DNA of 64,000 bases from Pseudomonas helleri (lineage in GTDB: Bacteria; Pseudomonadota; Gammaproteobacteria; Pseudomonadales; Pseudomonadaceae), in NCBI RefSeq assembly GCF_009600315.1, contig NZ_WIWC01000001.1:1-64000 (forward strand). Reading direction: 5' to 3'. Both the position numbers and the translations under genes were made by a program. The notes under the pieces were generated by a model. That model ran no database searches. It saw nothing but the letters and a program-made list of their open reading frames with translations, and was not told where the DNA came from. Positions 1 to 8,017 of the stretch are shown piece after piece. The stretch's first letter is position 1; each line of letters starts with the position of its first letter.

Positions 1-127
1 ACGCTGAGTTCGGAATAAGACATAGGGCAGCACCGTACCGGAAAGGTCAGGTGTTGCACTCAGTTTTTGCCGCCGCCCTGGAAATGAAGCACTGCCACAA
101 ATTCACCACAAAGGACAAAGTTCACTT

Positions 128-496
128 ATGCGTGATGCCCTGTACGACACCATTGCCAATTATCATAGGGCAAAGGGCGGTATTGAAATTAGGCATACCA
201 TTAAAGCTCTTCCGTTTCTCCATCAATTATATGAAGACAGTCAGATTTGTTTTGTTGTGACAGAGAGATTGCTAGAAGAAAGCTACATTGCGTTAGCAGA
301 GTTGTTTTCAAGTCACGAAGAGATAGAGAAGTTAAAGGATCATGATTACGCGGGCCGACTCATGGATTTGATTATTTATGAAATAGGTGCGGCAAAAGAA
401 ATATATACCTTGGAGCCTGATCAGGAGGCTATTCTAAAGCGAATTGATGTGACCAGTTGGATGGCAAAAAGGTCTCTTGGGTTGCAGTGTGATTGA
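128..496 (+). CDS. Hypothetical protein, 122 aa
   Basis: I do not recognise this protein. The ATG at 128 has an AAAGGA sequence about 10 bases upstream, which favours it over the overlapping frame that starts at 51. The product is mostly charged and probably helical, with no signal peptide or membrane segment and no cysteine motif. Local base composition is AT-rich like the following island genes and unlike the core. It is separated by about 130 bases from the 3' end of the minus-strand methyltransferase, so it is not part of that transcript. It may be cargo of the island or the remains of a larger gene that begins outside the window. Confidence 0.5.
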   Translation: MRDALYDTIANYHRAKGGIEIRHTIKALPFLHQLYEDSQICFVVTERLLEESYIALAELFSSHEEIEKLKDHDYAGRLMDLIIYEIGAAKEIYTLEPDQEAILKRIDVTSWMAKRSLGLQCD

Positions 497-630
497 ATAT
501 TATAATCTATGGGTTGAGAGCGTGCTCCAAATTTTAAAGCAAACGCGGGCACCCGTAGTTATCAAATGTTAGGCGATTGAAACTCAGATGAAGGGAGTTA
601 ACGCACGATGAAGAAATAGAGTATAAAATA

Positions 631-1803
631 TTAACGGGTGGCGGAGGCAAGATTTTCGTCAGTAGACTGCAAGAACTCTCTCAGATATACGGTCAAGTCT
701 TGAACAGTAATATACTTCGCACAAGTTCCTCTGGCCTGTGACGCAACCCTAGGCAAGCAGCTCTCCACCCAATATTTCAAAAAAATATTTCGACTAATAG
801 AAGATGGTAAACGCACTCTGAAAACACAATCAGACACTAGGTACTCACGTTCTTCGACAACAACGGCTCGCCCAACAACCCTGCTTCCTACGCGACTAAT
901 TAAAATGTCACCCTTGGTAGCTATTAGGATTTTCTTGCCTGTAATCATAGTTGACTTTAAAGGGATAGGGACAACGCCAATTGCACTATCAAAAAAGCCG
1001 CTTGTGTGATAATAAGGCAGTCCTAGTGACCTGCACGCCTTCCCTGAAAGCTGTCCTCTTTTTATCGAGAACCCATCAGAATCCGAATAAGGCTGACACC
1101 CGATATTTAACTCTTTCAAGCCTACGCTAAAGTCAGACTGTCGTTTTGTTACAGGCACTCCGAAAACATCTGTGTAAGTAAAGCTGTCATCGGACTCCCC
1201 CTTTTTCAGTATGAGAATGTAAGTTTTAGCCTCGGTTCCTTTGAAGGCACCACTGCCAATTTCAGCGACAGCAATCACATTACAAAACTTTAATAATCTA
1301 GAGCGAAATTTTGCAAACGCAGCCGAACAAACAATCAATTCTGGAAGAATGAAAGCCACACAGGCAGAGTCAGCCATTAATCTCAAATACTGCAAAACGA
1401 ATAGCACTTCACTTCGAATACGTAAACCGCTGAATACATCACGCAGTCCAAATGCTTCTAGGATTGAAATATCATAATCTGAAACTTTCCTCCATGAAAA
1501 AGGAGGATTACTAACAGCAAAATCGAAACGAGAAAATTTGCCCAGAAATACACTTTCAAAGGACTCGGAAAGGACATCAATATTATAATGCTTTCCTTTG
1601 AAGCTTGATTTCAACTTTGACACATTTCGCGGGTCAAGTTCACATGTGGTTACTTTTATTCTCGGCCACTTGCGAATTATAGGACGCAAAAGAGCCCCTT
1701 CGCCGGCACTAAGCTCAATACATTGCCGTGGCGTCATAGGAGGTAGCATTGAGGCCAATCTTTCCCCAATCCCCTCTTCAGTGTAATATTGCTCCAATGA
1801 CAC
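631..1803 (-). CDS. N6-adenine-type DNA methyltransferase with HsdS-like C-terminal region
   Basis: Predicted S-adenosylmethionine-dependent DNA methyltransferase of about 390 aa. The SAM-binding motif ELSAGEGAL lies near residues 30-38, an acidic motif CELDP near 54-58, and the catalytic NPPF of the adenine-N6 class near 99-102. The C-terminal third (KGDILISRVGS, then VSDCVFRVRLP) resembles a type I specificity-subunit target recognition domain, so modification and recognition may sit in one chain. I chose the GTG at 1803, which has GAGG 8 bases upstream; the longer reading to 1881 adds an unlike hydrophobic stretch and would overlap the divergent gene. No nuclease motif is visible. It starts 68 bp from the divergent ATPase gene, so the two probably share a control region. 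The role as the self-marking arm of a defence module is inferred. Confidence 0.75.
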   Translation of the reverse strand: MSLEQYYTEEGIGERLASMLPPMTPRQCIELSAGEGALLRPIIRKWPRIKVTTCELDPRNVSKLKSSFKGKHYNIDVLSESFESVFLGKFSRFDFAVSNPPFSWRKVSDYDISILEAFGLRDVFSGLRIRSEVLFVLQYLRLMADSACVAFILPELIVCSAAFAKFRSRLLKFCNVIAVAEIGSGAFKGTEAKTYILILKKGESDDSFTYTDVFGVPVTKRQSDFSVGLKELNIGCQPYSDSDGFSIKRGQLSGKACRSLGLPYYHTSGFFDSAIGVVPIPLKSTMITGKKILIATKGDILISRVGSRVVGRAVVVEEREYLVSDCVFRVRLPSSISRNIFLKYWVESCLPRVASQARGTCAKYITVQDLTVYLREFLQSTDENLASATR

Positions 1804-1870
1804 CAAAAAAACCTCATAAACTGACGCTGCAAAATACCAAAAAATAGCGGCCCTGTAAAGGAAGCAGGTA

Positions 1871-3574
1871 ATGAAAAGCACACAAGAAGAGCTGGATTTT
1901 AAAGAGCTTGAGTCTCATGAGTTCGAAGAAAGAGCAGACTATCTCCCTGATAGCTATATTAAGGATAAGACAGCCAAGGGTCAGTATTTTGATGAGATAC
2001 AGAAAAAGTTATTTCAAGTAGGTGCAAAGCTACTTATTGGCCCACGGGGTACAGGCAAAACTCACCAGATGAGACTTGCCTATATAAGTTGCAAAGAAGA
2101 TAAAAGTAAGCCTTTGCCAATATACGTTTCTTTCAATCACTACCTTCGCTTAGAAACTTATCTTAATGAAACATCTAACGCAATTGGTGTGTTTCATGCT
2201 TGGGTACTTAGCAAAATCCTTCTGGATTGTCTAAGAACTTATAGCATGATTCCAGAGCAGAGCGAGCTAGAACCCAAAAACCTTCAAGATTTTATCGAGT
2301 CGGTTGAAAAGCAGCAATATAATTCGACCCATGACTCTATTGTAAAGACCATCTCGGTAGAAAAAACTCAGGGTTATATAGAGGATGCTATTCAAATAGC
2401 GGGAAGAAAGCGTGCAGTTTTATTGTTGGATGATGCGGCACTTACACTGACGCCGGAATACATGGTTGAGTTTTTTGAAATTTTCAGAAGTTTAAAGACC
2501 GCTCATATTTCTCCGAAGGCATCTGTTTATCCGGGTACGACTCAATATGGCCCACGCTTTCACTTAGGTCACGACGCTGAGCCAATTCATGTCTGGCTCA
2601 ATGTTGAAAACCCAAAATATATTGAGTTTATGAGTTCGTTAACTGAAAACAGATTTGAATCCGACATAACCATTCCTCAGGAAATACTTACCCTCTTTAA
2701 GTATGCAGCATTTGGCATTCCAAGAGCCTACATTATGATGGTAAGGGAGTACCAACAATTAAAAACAACCAGTACGCAGTCAAAATTTAACAAGGTGATA
2801 TCTGATAGAAAGAAATACATGCTCGCAGAGTATTTATCTATCGGTGATAAGCTTAAGCAATACAAAGGGGTAATTGAACTAGGAGGTGAGTTTTTAAATA
2901 ATACGGTCGCCAACCTAAAAAAATTCAACCATGAGCGAATCGATAGGGATGAAAACACTTTCGAAAAAGTTATCGCCGTTGGCGTAACTGGTATCCCACC
3001 GAAAGCTGAGAGAATGATTAGGTTTTTAATCGAGGCAGGCTTGCTCTACGAAACCGACGATATCTCACATGGCCCGGGAAGAAAATTAAGGCGTTTCATA
3101 CCACACATTGTTCTGTTACTTGAAAGCAGAGTTCTAACAAAAAACAGAGGTTTTAAATCGTCTGAATTGCTAGAAATACTGAAAAAGAAATCCGCAAAGC
3201 ATCCATCCAGACCTTCGTTTGATTCAATCATAGCTAAAGATAAATTATCTATGCTGAACCTTAACCTCCCACCTTGTCATAACTGCCAAGCGGAACGCAT
3301 GACTGAAAAACAGAAGTTCTGCCATGAGTGCGGCAAGCCTCTAGTCGATCACTCGACATTCAAAGAGTGCATGGCAAAACCACTTAATGAACTTCCTTTA
3401 ACAAAATTTCAAATTAAAGCGATCGATAAATTTACTAGCTTCAAAACCGTCGAAGATGTAATTCGGAGTCAAGACCCCGCAAATGAGCTTCAAAAAGCAC
3501 ATAGGGTCAAAGCTGCTAGGGCAGAAGATATATATAGAAGAATTAATCAATGGGTTAATGAGTTTCTAGTATGA
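1871..3574 (+). CDS. AAA-type ATPase with C-terminal zinc ribbon (candidate defence protein)
   Basis: Predicted P-loop NTPase of 567 aa. Walker A GPRGTGKTH lies at residues 57-65 and a Walker B-like RAVLLLDD at 181-188. A region near 219-227 (VYPGTTQYG) is where a sensor-1 motif would be expected. The middle looks like a winged-helix or lid region of the ORC/Cdc6-like type. A four-cysteine zinc ribbon follows (C469, C472, C484, C487), then a helical tail that could be a helix-hairpin-helix. The ATG at 1871 follows an AGG-containing leader. The stop overlaps the next start in ATGA, which points to translational coupling with the HEPN protein. By analogy with defence ATPases it may sense or move along nucleic acid; this is inference. 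I cannot name the family with certainty. Confidence 0.7.
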   Translation: MKSTQEELDFKELESHEFEERADYLPDSYIKDKTAKGQYFDEIQKKLFQVGAKLLIGPRGTGKTHQMRLAYISCKEDKSKPLPIYVSFNHYLRLETYLNETSNAIGVFHAWVLSKILLDCLRTYSMIPEQSELEPKNLQDFIESVEKQQYNSTHDSIVKTISVEKTQGYIEDAIQIAGRKRAVLLLDDAALTLTPEYMVEFFEIFRSLKTAHISPKASVYPGTTQYGPRFHLGHDAEPIHVWLNVENPKYIEFMSSLTENRFESDITIPQEILTLFKYAAFGIPRAYIMMVREYQQLKTTSTQSKFNKVISDRKKYMLAEYLSIGDKLKQYKGVIELGGEFLNNTVANLKKFNHERIDRDENTFEKVIAVGVTGIPPKAERMIRFLIEAGLLYETDDISHGPGRKLRRFIPHIVLLLESRVLTKNRGFKSSELLEILKKKSAKHPSRPSFDSIIAKDKLSMLNLNLPPCHNCQAERMTEKQKFCHECGKPLVDHSTFKECMAKPLNELPLTKFQIKAIDKFTSFKTVEDVIRSQDPANELQKAHRVKAARAEDIYRRINQWVNEFLV

Positions 3575-4404
3575 AAGCCAAACAAACTCCGTACAAGAGC
3601 CTCGTATCTGGGCCAAGAACCTCATCCAAATTTGACTCAATGATTTATTTTAGAGACGTTGAGCTAATAGACTCATCGCCTATTGCCCGTTTTATTAGTC
3701 AGCGTGAACTATTAACAAAGATACTTGGCAAAGAAGATGACTCTGAGGAGTGGAGAATCAAAGCAAACCTTGCGATTATTGGAGTCGTATCAGGTGTTGA
3801 ATCATATTTCCGTGCAATAATCAGACGAGTCCTTATCTCGGATGAGGACTCAAGGGCACACAGCTATAAAAATAAGGTCTCTTATGGAGCTGTTCTTTTT
3901 CATCTCTCTCATTTATTGCCAGAAGCATTACTTGAAGACAGTACGTTCGTGAGTAAAGAAACGCTATTAAAAAATGTAAAGAACTTCCTTGGGTTACCCA
4001 TCAACCCCCAACAGATTCCCGCCCTAGACACTGCTCTTGACGAATTTGAAAAAGTTTGTCATCTCAGGCACTGCATCGCTCATCGCTCAGGACTTTTAGG
4101 TTCGAAAAATGCAATTGAGTTAGGACTTGATAAGTTTTCCATTTACTTGGAAAAACCCATATCACCAACACTAGATTCAGTAAACAACGTGTTCAATATC
4201 TGTCAGAATTTAGTTCTTGAATTTAATGATCAAATATTTGACTGTATTGTTACCCGTTCAATACCGAAAGGAATCTGGACAGGTGACCTGAGAAAAGACA
4301 AAAAAATCTATTCAGCTCTTTTCGCTACCTTTTCACCAACGCCGAACGACATGGATGAGTTAAAAAAGTCTTATCGTAGCTTCACCAGCCATTTCGGAAT
4401 CTAA
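3571..4404 (+). CDS. HEPN-motif protein (candidate ribonuclease effector)
   Basis: Protein of 277 aa, largely helical. It contains RHCIAH (R166 to H171), which fits the RX4-6H active-site signature of HEPN ribonucleases. The earlier helix around ESYFRAIIRRVL (residues 77-88) also resembles HEPN proteins of the RiboL-PSP/MAE type. It begins inside the stop codon of the ATPase gene, so the two are almost certainly made together. HEPN proteins beside ATPases are commonly toxins or abortive-infection effectors that cut RNA, so that role is inferred here. No membrane segments are seen. Codon use is AT-rich like the ATPase. The next gene begins about 200 bases downstream and has its own promoter. 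Confidence 0.65.
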   Translation: MKAKQTPYKSLVSGPRTSSKFDSMIYFRDVELIDSSPIARFISQRELLTKILGKEDDSEEWRIKANLAIIGVVSGVESYFRAIIRRVLISDEDSRAHSYKNKVSYGAVLFHLSHLLPEALLEDSTFVSKETLLKNVKNFLGLPINPQQIPALDTALDEFEKVCHLRHCIAHRSGLLGSKNAIELGLDKFSIYLEKPISPTLDSVNNVFNICQNLVLEFNDQIFDCIVTRSIPKGIWTGDLRKDKKIYSALFATFSPTPNDMDELKKSYRSFTSHFGI

Positions 4405-4546
4405 GCTTTGTCGATGCTGCTCAGGCTTGAAATTATTTCTTGTACGTATCTAAGGACATTTGTATACGTTGTCATAAATAGATAGTGGTTGGCAGGCTGA
4501 AAAAAGTCTTATTGTTTGCCTAAGTTGATGGTTGTTCGAATGCGTT

Positions 4547-4574
4547 TTGAAATATTGTTTAAGTAAGCTATATT
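4547..4574 (+). promoter_or_regulatory. Putative sigma-70 promoter of the island dgt
   Basis: TTGAAA (4547-4552) and TATATT (4569-4574) are separated by 16 bases. Transcription would start near 4581, about 25 bases before the ATG at 4606. This suggests the island dgt is expressed independently of the upstream ATPase/HEPN pair. Confidence 0.45.
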
Positions 4575-4605
4575 GGATGTTGTATAAATGATTTAAGAGG
4601 TGAAC

Positions 4606-5970
4606 ATGGGCAGCATGAGTTGGGACAAGTTGCTGAATAACACCCGTCTTGGCGGCAGGCCTCCCAAATCCGAGCTAGGCCGTTCGCCTTTCCACTCAGA
4701 TCATGACAAGGTTATCTTCTCAGGGGCTTTTAGACGCCTTGCAAGAAAGACTCAGGTTCATCCTCTTGCCACTAATGACCACGTTCATAATCGACTCACG
4801 CATAGTTTAGAAGTGGCTTGTGTGGGCCGGACTTTGGGAGTGAGAGTGGGTCAAGAGCTTCTGAATGAAAGACTTATCCCTGAGCAACATTCAGCTTCTG
4901 ATATTGGTGATATTGTCCAAACTGCTTGTCTCGCTCATGACATTGGCAACCCTCCCTTTGGACATACAGGTGAAGAAGCTATTCGTCACTGGTTTACCAA
5001 TGATGTTGGGGCGAAGATAATTGAACAATTGCCTTTTAATGAAGCTACTGATTTACGTAGATTCGAAGGCAATGCACAAGGGTTTAGGGTTTTAACTACC
5101 TCGGAATATCATCCATATGAAGGGGGGATGCGTCTAACCTATGCTTCATTAGGTGCTTTCATCAAATACCCTTGGCTTGCTGGTGATGCTGTTAATGGGC
5201 AAAGACCTATTCAGAACAAATATGGTATTTACTGCTCTGAATTGGATTTGTTCAATGAAGTGGCGGACGCTACTGGCTTGTTAAAGCTGGGTGATGGTTG
5301 GCGGTGTCGCCATCCACTGGCTAACTTGATGGAAGTGTCTGATGACTTCTGCTACGCCATTCTTGATTTAGAAGATGGTGTAGAGATGGGTATCCTTGAG
5401 TGGGATAAAGTCTTTGAGATTTTGTGCCTTGTCCTTGATGACCACCAGAAGAATCAGCTTGTCAAAGAAATTCAAGGCATGAAGGTTGGCCGTAGGCTCT
5501 CTATGGTTCGTGGAAAAGTTATTTCAGCTTTTGTAGATGCTGGAGCGACTGCTTTCATGAATAACCATAATGAAATCATGACTGGAAAGGTTCTAGGTAT
5601 CTTAGAACTTTGTGATAAGAACGTGCGTGAATGTGTAGCTGCCGCCAAAGGTCTTGCTCGTGATGAAATCTTCCAGCATCCAAGGAAGGTTGAGTTAGAA
5701 ATAGGGGCTTATAGCACTATATCTACGCTGCTTAACGTTAGCTGCTCTGCTGCTTTGGAATATGTCAGAAAGGGCAGTGTAGCTGATTCGAAGACTAGAA
5801 GGGTGGTTGAGCTTCTTGGTCTGGACTTGAAGAATTTAGATGCCAGTGGGGGCGTTTCCAAGGAGTACGGTGCAATGATGCAGGTTCTGGATTACGTGAG
5901 TGGTATGACAGATAACTATGCCATGCACTTGGCTCGACAGTTTAATGGTATGGGCGGGGAGCGAATCTAG
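4606..5970 (+). CDS. dgt: dGTP triphosphohydrolase, island-borne complete copy
   Basis: Hydrolyses dGTP to deoxyguanosine and triphosphate. The 454-aa protein carries the HD-domain metal ligands: H66 in RLTHSLEV, then H111-D112 in [11 protein letters not shown]. The downstream acidic segment SDDFCYAILDLEDG and a full C-terminal half are also present, so it looks intact. I chose the ATG at 4606, five bases after AAGAGG; a GTG at 4600 and an ATG at 4615 are alternatives. It is more AT-rich than the core and clearly diverged from the broken native copy that faces it: 46 of 58 aligned residues match by hand around the first HD motif. It may replace the disrupted host enzyme, or it may deplete dGTP as an antiphage function; the sequence does not decide. 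Confidence 0.9.
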   Translation: MGSMSWDKLLNNTRLGGRPPKSELGRSPFHSDHDKVIFSGAFRRLARKTQVHPLATNDHVHNRLTHSLEVACVGRTLGVRVGQELLNERLIPEQHSASDIGDIVQTACLAHDIGNPPFGHTGEEAIRHWFTNDVGAKIIEQLPFNEATDLRRFEGNAQGFRVLTTSEYHPYEGGMRLTYASLGAFIKYPWLAGDAVNGQRPIQNKYGIYCSELDLFNEVADATGLLKLGDGWRCRHPLANLMEVSDDFCYAILDLEDGVEMGILEWDKVFEILCLVLDDHQKNQLVKEIQGMKVGRRLSMVRGKVISAFVDAGATAFMNNHNEIMTGKVLGILELCDKNVRECVAAAKGLARDEIFQHPRKVELEIGAYSTISTLLNVSCSAALEYVRKGSVADSKTRRVVELLGLDLKNLDASGGVSKEYGAMMQVLDYVSGMTDNYAMHLARQFNGMGGERI

Positions 5971-6097
5971 GTGGCTTGGCTCACGGGATCGTTGGTAAAG
6001 TGGAGTTCTAGCAAAAACCTCCTTATTCTTTTTTTGAAAGCTAAATCTTCCTAATATTGCCAAATAGTTGCACTTATAACTTTTTGGCTGTTGCTTT

Positions 6098-6757
6098 TCA
6101 AAAAATGTCATTTTTGGCTGCAAGGCCTAAGTGCAGTTCGCTTTGGTAGCAGCCGAACTTGTGCTTCTTGTACCCCAGCGAGTCCGCATGACGTGCGGTC
6201 CAGGGGTACTTGAGAAATGTGCCCAAGGTTGCATGGGTGAGGCGGGTGCCTCCGTCAAACTGGTGATACTCAAGCTGCGTGAGTACCCTGAAGCCTTGTG
6301 CATTGCCTTCAAAACTCAAGAAATCATTGCGTTCGGCATCGCTCATGTCATTCAGCCAGCCACGGTCAGCGGCTTGCTGGAACCAGTTGCGGATGGCATC
6401 TTCGCCGGAGTGACCAAAAGGCGGGTTGCCAATGTCATGGGCCAGGCAAGCTGATTGCACCACCATGCCCAGATCAGCCGGGTCGCACCATTCAGGCAGG
6501 GCGTCTCGGATCGTTTCACCCACGCGCATACCTAATGAGCGCCCAACACAACTGACTTCGAGTGAGTGGGTGAGGCGGGTGTGGATATGGTCGTTACTGT
6601 TGACAGGATGGACTTGAGTTTTGCGCCCTAAACGTCGGAAAGCACCCGAAAAAATGATTCGGTCATGATCTTTATGAAAAGGACTGCGCCCGAGCTCTTC
6701 GGGGCTGTGATGGGGTTTTGCAAGGCGTTCGCGGTTAAGCAGGGTTTGCCAATCCAA
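6098..6757 (-). pseudogene. dgt: Native dgt, 5' half only, truncated at island junction
   Basis: N-terminal half of a Pseudomonas-type dGTPase. It keeps [18 protein letters not shown] and [11 protein letters not shown], then family similarity stops abruptly after YQSEL near position 6134. About ten unrelated residues follow before a stop at 6098. The C-terminal half of the HD domain is missing, so activity is unlikely. The probable start is the TTG at 6757, with GGAG 8 bases upstream, giving a product beginning [12 protein letters not shown]; a further in-frame TTG lies at 6775. The matching 3' half is not in the window and should lie to the left if the island inserted here. The break falls at the change from AT-rich to core-like composition. 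Confidence 0.85.
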
Positions 6758-6861
6758 GGCGCTGTGCTCCGTCAATGACTGATGACGCAGCTTATCGCTT
6801 CACGGCAAAGTTATGTAGCCGCTGATGAAGACTCACTCAGCGACTACACAGACAGACGCTA

Positions 6862-7200
6862 TCAGGGCTTGCGAGTAGCCTGAATCACCATCTTGATCAG
6901 CGGTATCAAGCCCGTGGTCAGGCCGATCAGGCGGGAAGTGCCACTGCCGTTTTTACTTTTGGCGCCTCTGCCGGTCAGAAAGCCGAGCAGGGTGACAATC
7001 CCGACACCCCAAAGCGGCCCGTGCTTGAGGCTGAGGTTTTGCTTCAAGTTGCTGGTCATACCGCGCATTTTTTGCAGCGGTTCCAATAACTGTTGCGACT
7101 CATGACGAATTTCCTGGCGGTGCATCTCCAGTCGCAGACGAATCAACAATTTGCGCATTTCCCGGCGCGAAGCGTTTTGCGGCATTTCAGGCAGGCTCAT
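6862..7200 (-). CDS. YqjK-like small protein, 112 aa
   Basis: Third gene of a yqjD-yqjE-like operon. The start overlaps the stop of the preceding gene by four bases (ATGA type). The product has a basic, charged N-terminal half with probable coiled coil, then a hydrophobic glycine-rich segment around GPLWGVGIVTLLGFLTG and a second near the C-terminus. It may therefore sit at the inner membrane. Function is unknown. The position matches E. coli yqjK, but sequence similarity to it is not obvious to me. Confidence 0.7.
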   Translation of the reverse strand: MSLPEMPQNASRREMRKLLIRLRLEMHRQEIRHESQQLLEPLQKMRGMTSNLKQNLSLKHGPLWGVGIVTLLGFLTGRGAKSKNGSGTSRLIGLTTGLIPLIKMVIQATRKP

Positions 7201-7574
7201 GGCATCAATCGCTCGCGGTCTTTGGCCAGCTCTTCGAGTGTGGCGTTGAAAGGAGAGGACTCATCGAATATCGCTGCCTTGAGGCGTATGCCACAGAAGA
7301 CGGTCGCCAACGCATAAAAAATGCACAGCCCGATAATAGCGGCCAATCGGTGATCGTCCCAGAATACGATGAGTACCAGCGTTGACAGCCCGACCAGCAG
7401 AAGCAGCGCAAATACCAAGGCCAGACCTGCAAACAGCAACAAGCTGACTGTGCGCGCTTTCTGTTCTTGCAACTCAATGCCCAGCAGCTCGACATGACTG
7501 TGTAACAGACCTAGAAACGCGGCACCCAGGCGCCGCGGTGAGGAACGGGGGGAGCCGGATTCTTCGTTTGTCAT
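7197..7574 (-). CDS. YqjE-family (phage holin superfamily III-like) membrane protein
   Basis: Protein of 125 aa with two strongly hydrophobic segments (VSLLLFAGLALVFALLLLVG and LAAIIGLCIFYALATVFCG) joined by a short charged loop. This is the layout of the YqjE family, also annotated as holin superfamily III. I chose the ATG at 7574 rather than the upstream one at 7601 because the latter runs into the preceding gene. It lies one base after the DUF883 gene and overlaps the next gene, so the three form one transcript. Members are thought to act at the inner membrane in stress or stationary phase; no enzymatic motif is visible and no prophage is nearby. Confidence 0.8.
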   Translation of the reverse strand: MTNEESGSPRSSPRRLGAAFLGLLHSHVELLGIELQEQKARTVSLLLFAGLALVFALLLLVGLSTLVLIVFWDDHRLAAIIGLCIFYALATVFCGIRLKAAIFDESSPFNATLEELAKDRERLMP

Positions 7575-7575
7575 A

Positions 7576-7890
7576 TCAGCGCCGAGTTGCCAGCAGACCA
7601 ATCAAAAAGCCCACGCCCGCAGCGATACCGACGGACTGCCATGGGTTTGCCTGAACATAGTCCTCGGTCGCTTCAACAGCAGCCTGACCACGCTCCTGCA
7701 GGTTTTCTTTAGTGTCCGCCAGCGTTTCACGGGCCTTGATCAATCGGTCATTGAGCTGGGCGCGCAATTCTTCAGCCTGATCACCGGCCAGTGTTTTGGT
7801 GTGCTCCAGCAACCTTTCAGTGTCGATGATCAGCGCCTGAAAATCTGCGGCCAATATTTGTTGAGCATTCTTTGCTGTTATGCGGGCCAT
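7576..7890 (-). CDS. DUF883 / ElaB-YqjD family protein
   Basis: Protein of 104 aa with a long amphipathic, probably coiled-coil body and one C-terminal membrane anchor (SVGIAAGVGFLIGLLATRR). That is the typical layout of ElaB/YqjD proteins. In E. coli these are inner-membrane proteins that bind ribosomes in stationary phase. It is the first gene of a three-gene operon with the YqjE-like and YqjK-like proteins. GGAG lies about 7 bases before the start, within 'cggagataatc'. Assignment by length, anchor and gene order is firm; the role is taken from the family. Confidence 0.85.
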   Translation of the reverse strand: MARITAKNAQQILAADFQALIIDTERLLEHTKTLAGDQAEELRAQLNDRLIKARETLADTKENLQERGQAAVEATEDYVQANPWQSVGIAAGVGFLIGLLATRR

Positions 7891-8017
7891 GATTATCTCC
7901 GTGAGTGGCTTGATGATGGTTCGAGTGTAGGCATTAGCGGAAGGTTCACTGCAATTCTCTGAGCCTTGGGGGTAGGAAAGCTCCGAGAACAGACCCTAGG
8001 CAAAACCTTACCTTAGA

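Noticed and set aside
6098..6757. Short functional dGTPase
   Set aside because: The C-terminal half of the HD domain is missing and the last residues do not match the family, so it is called a pseudogene.
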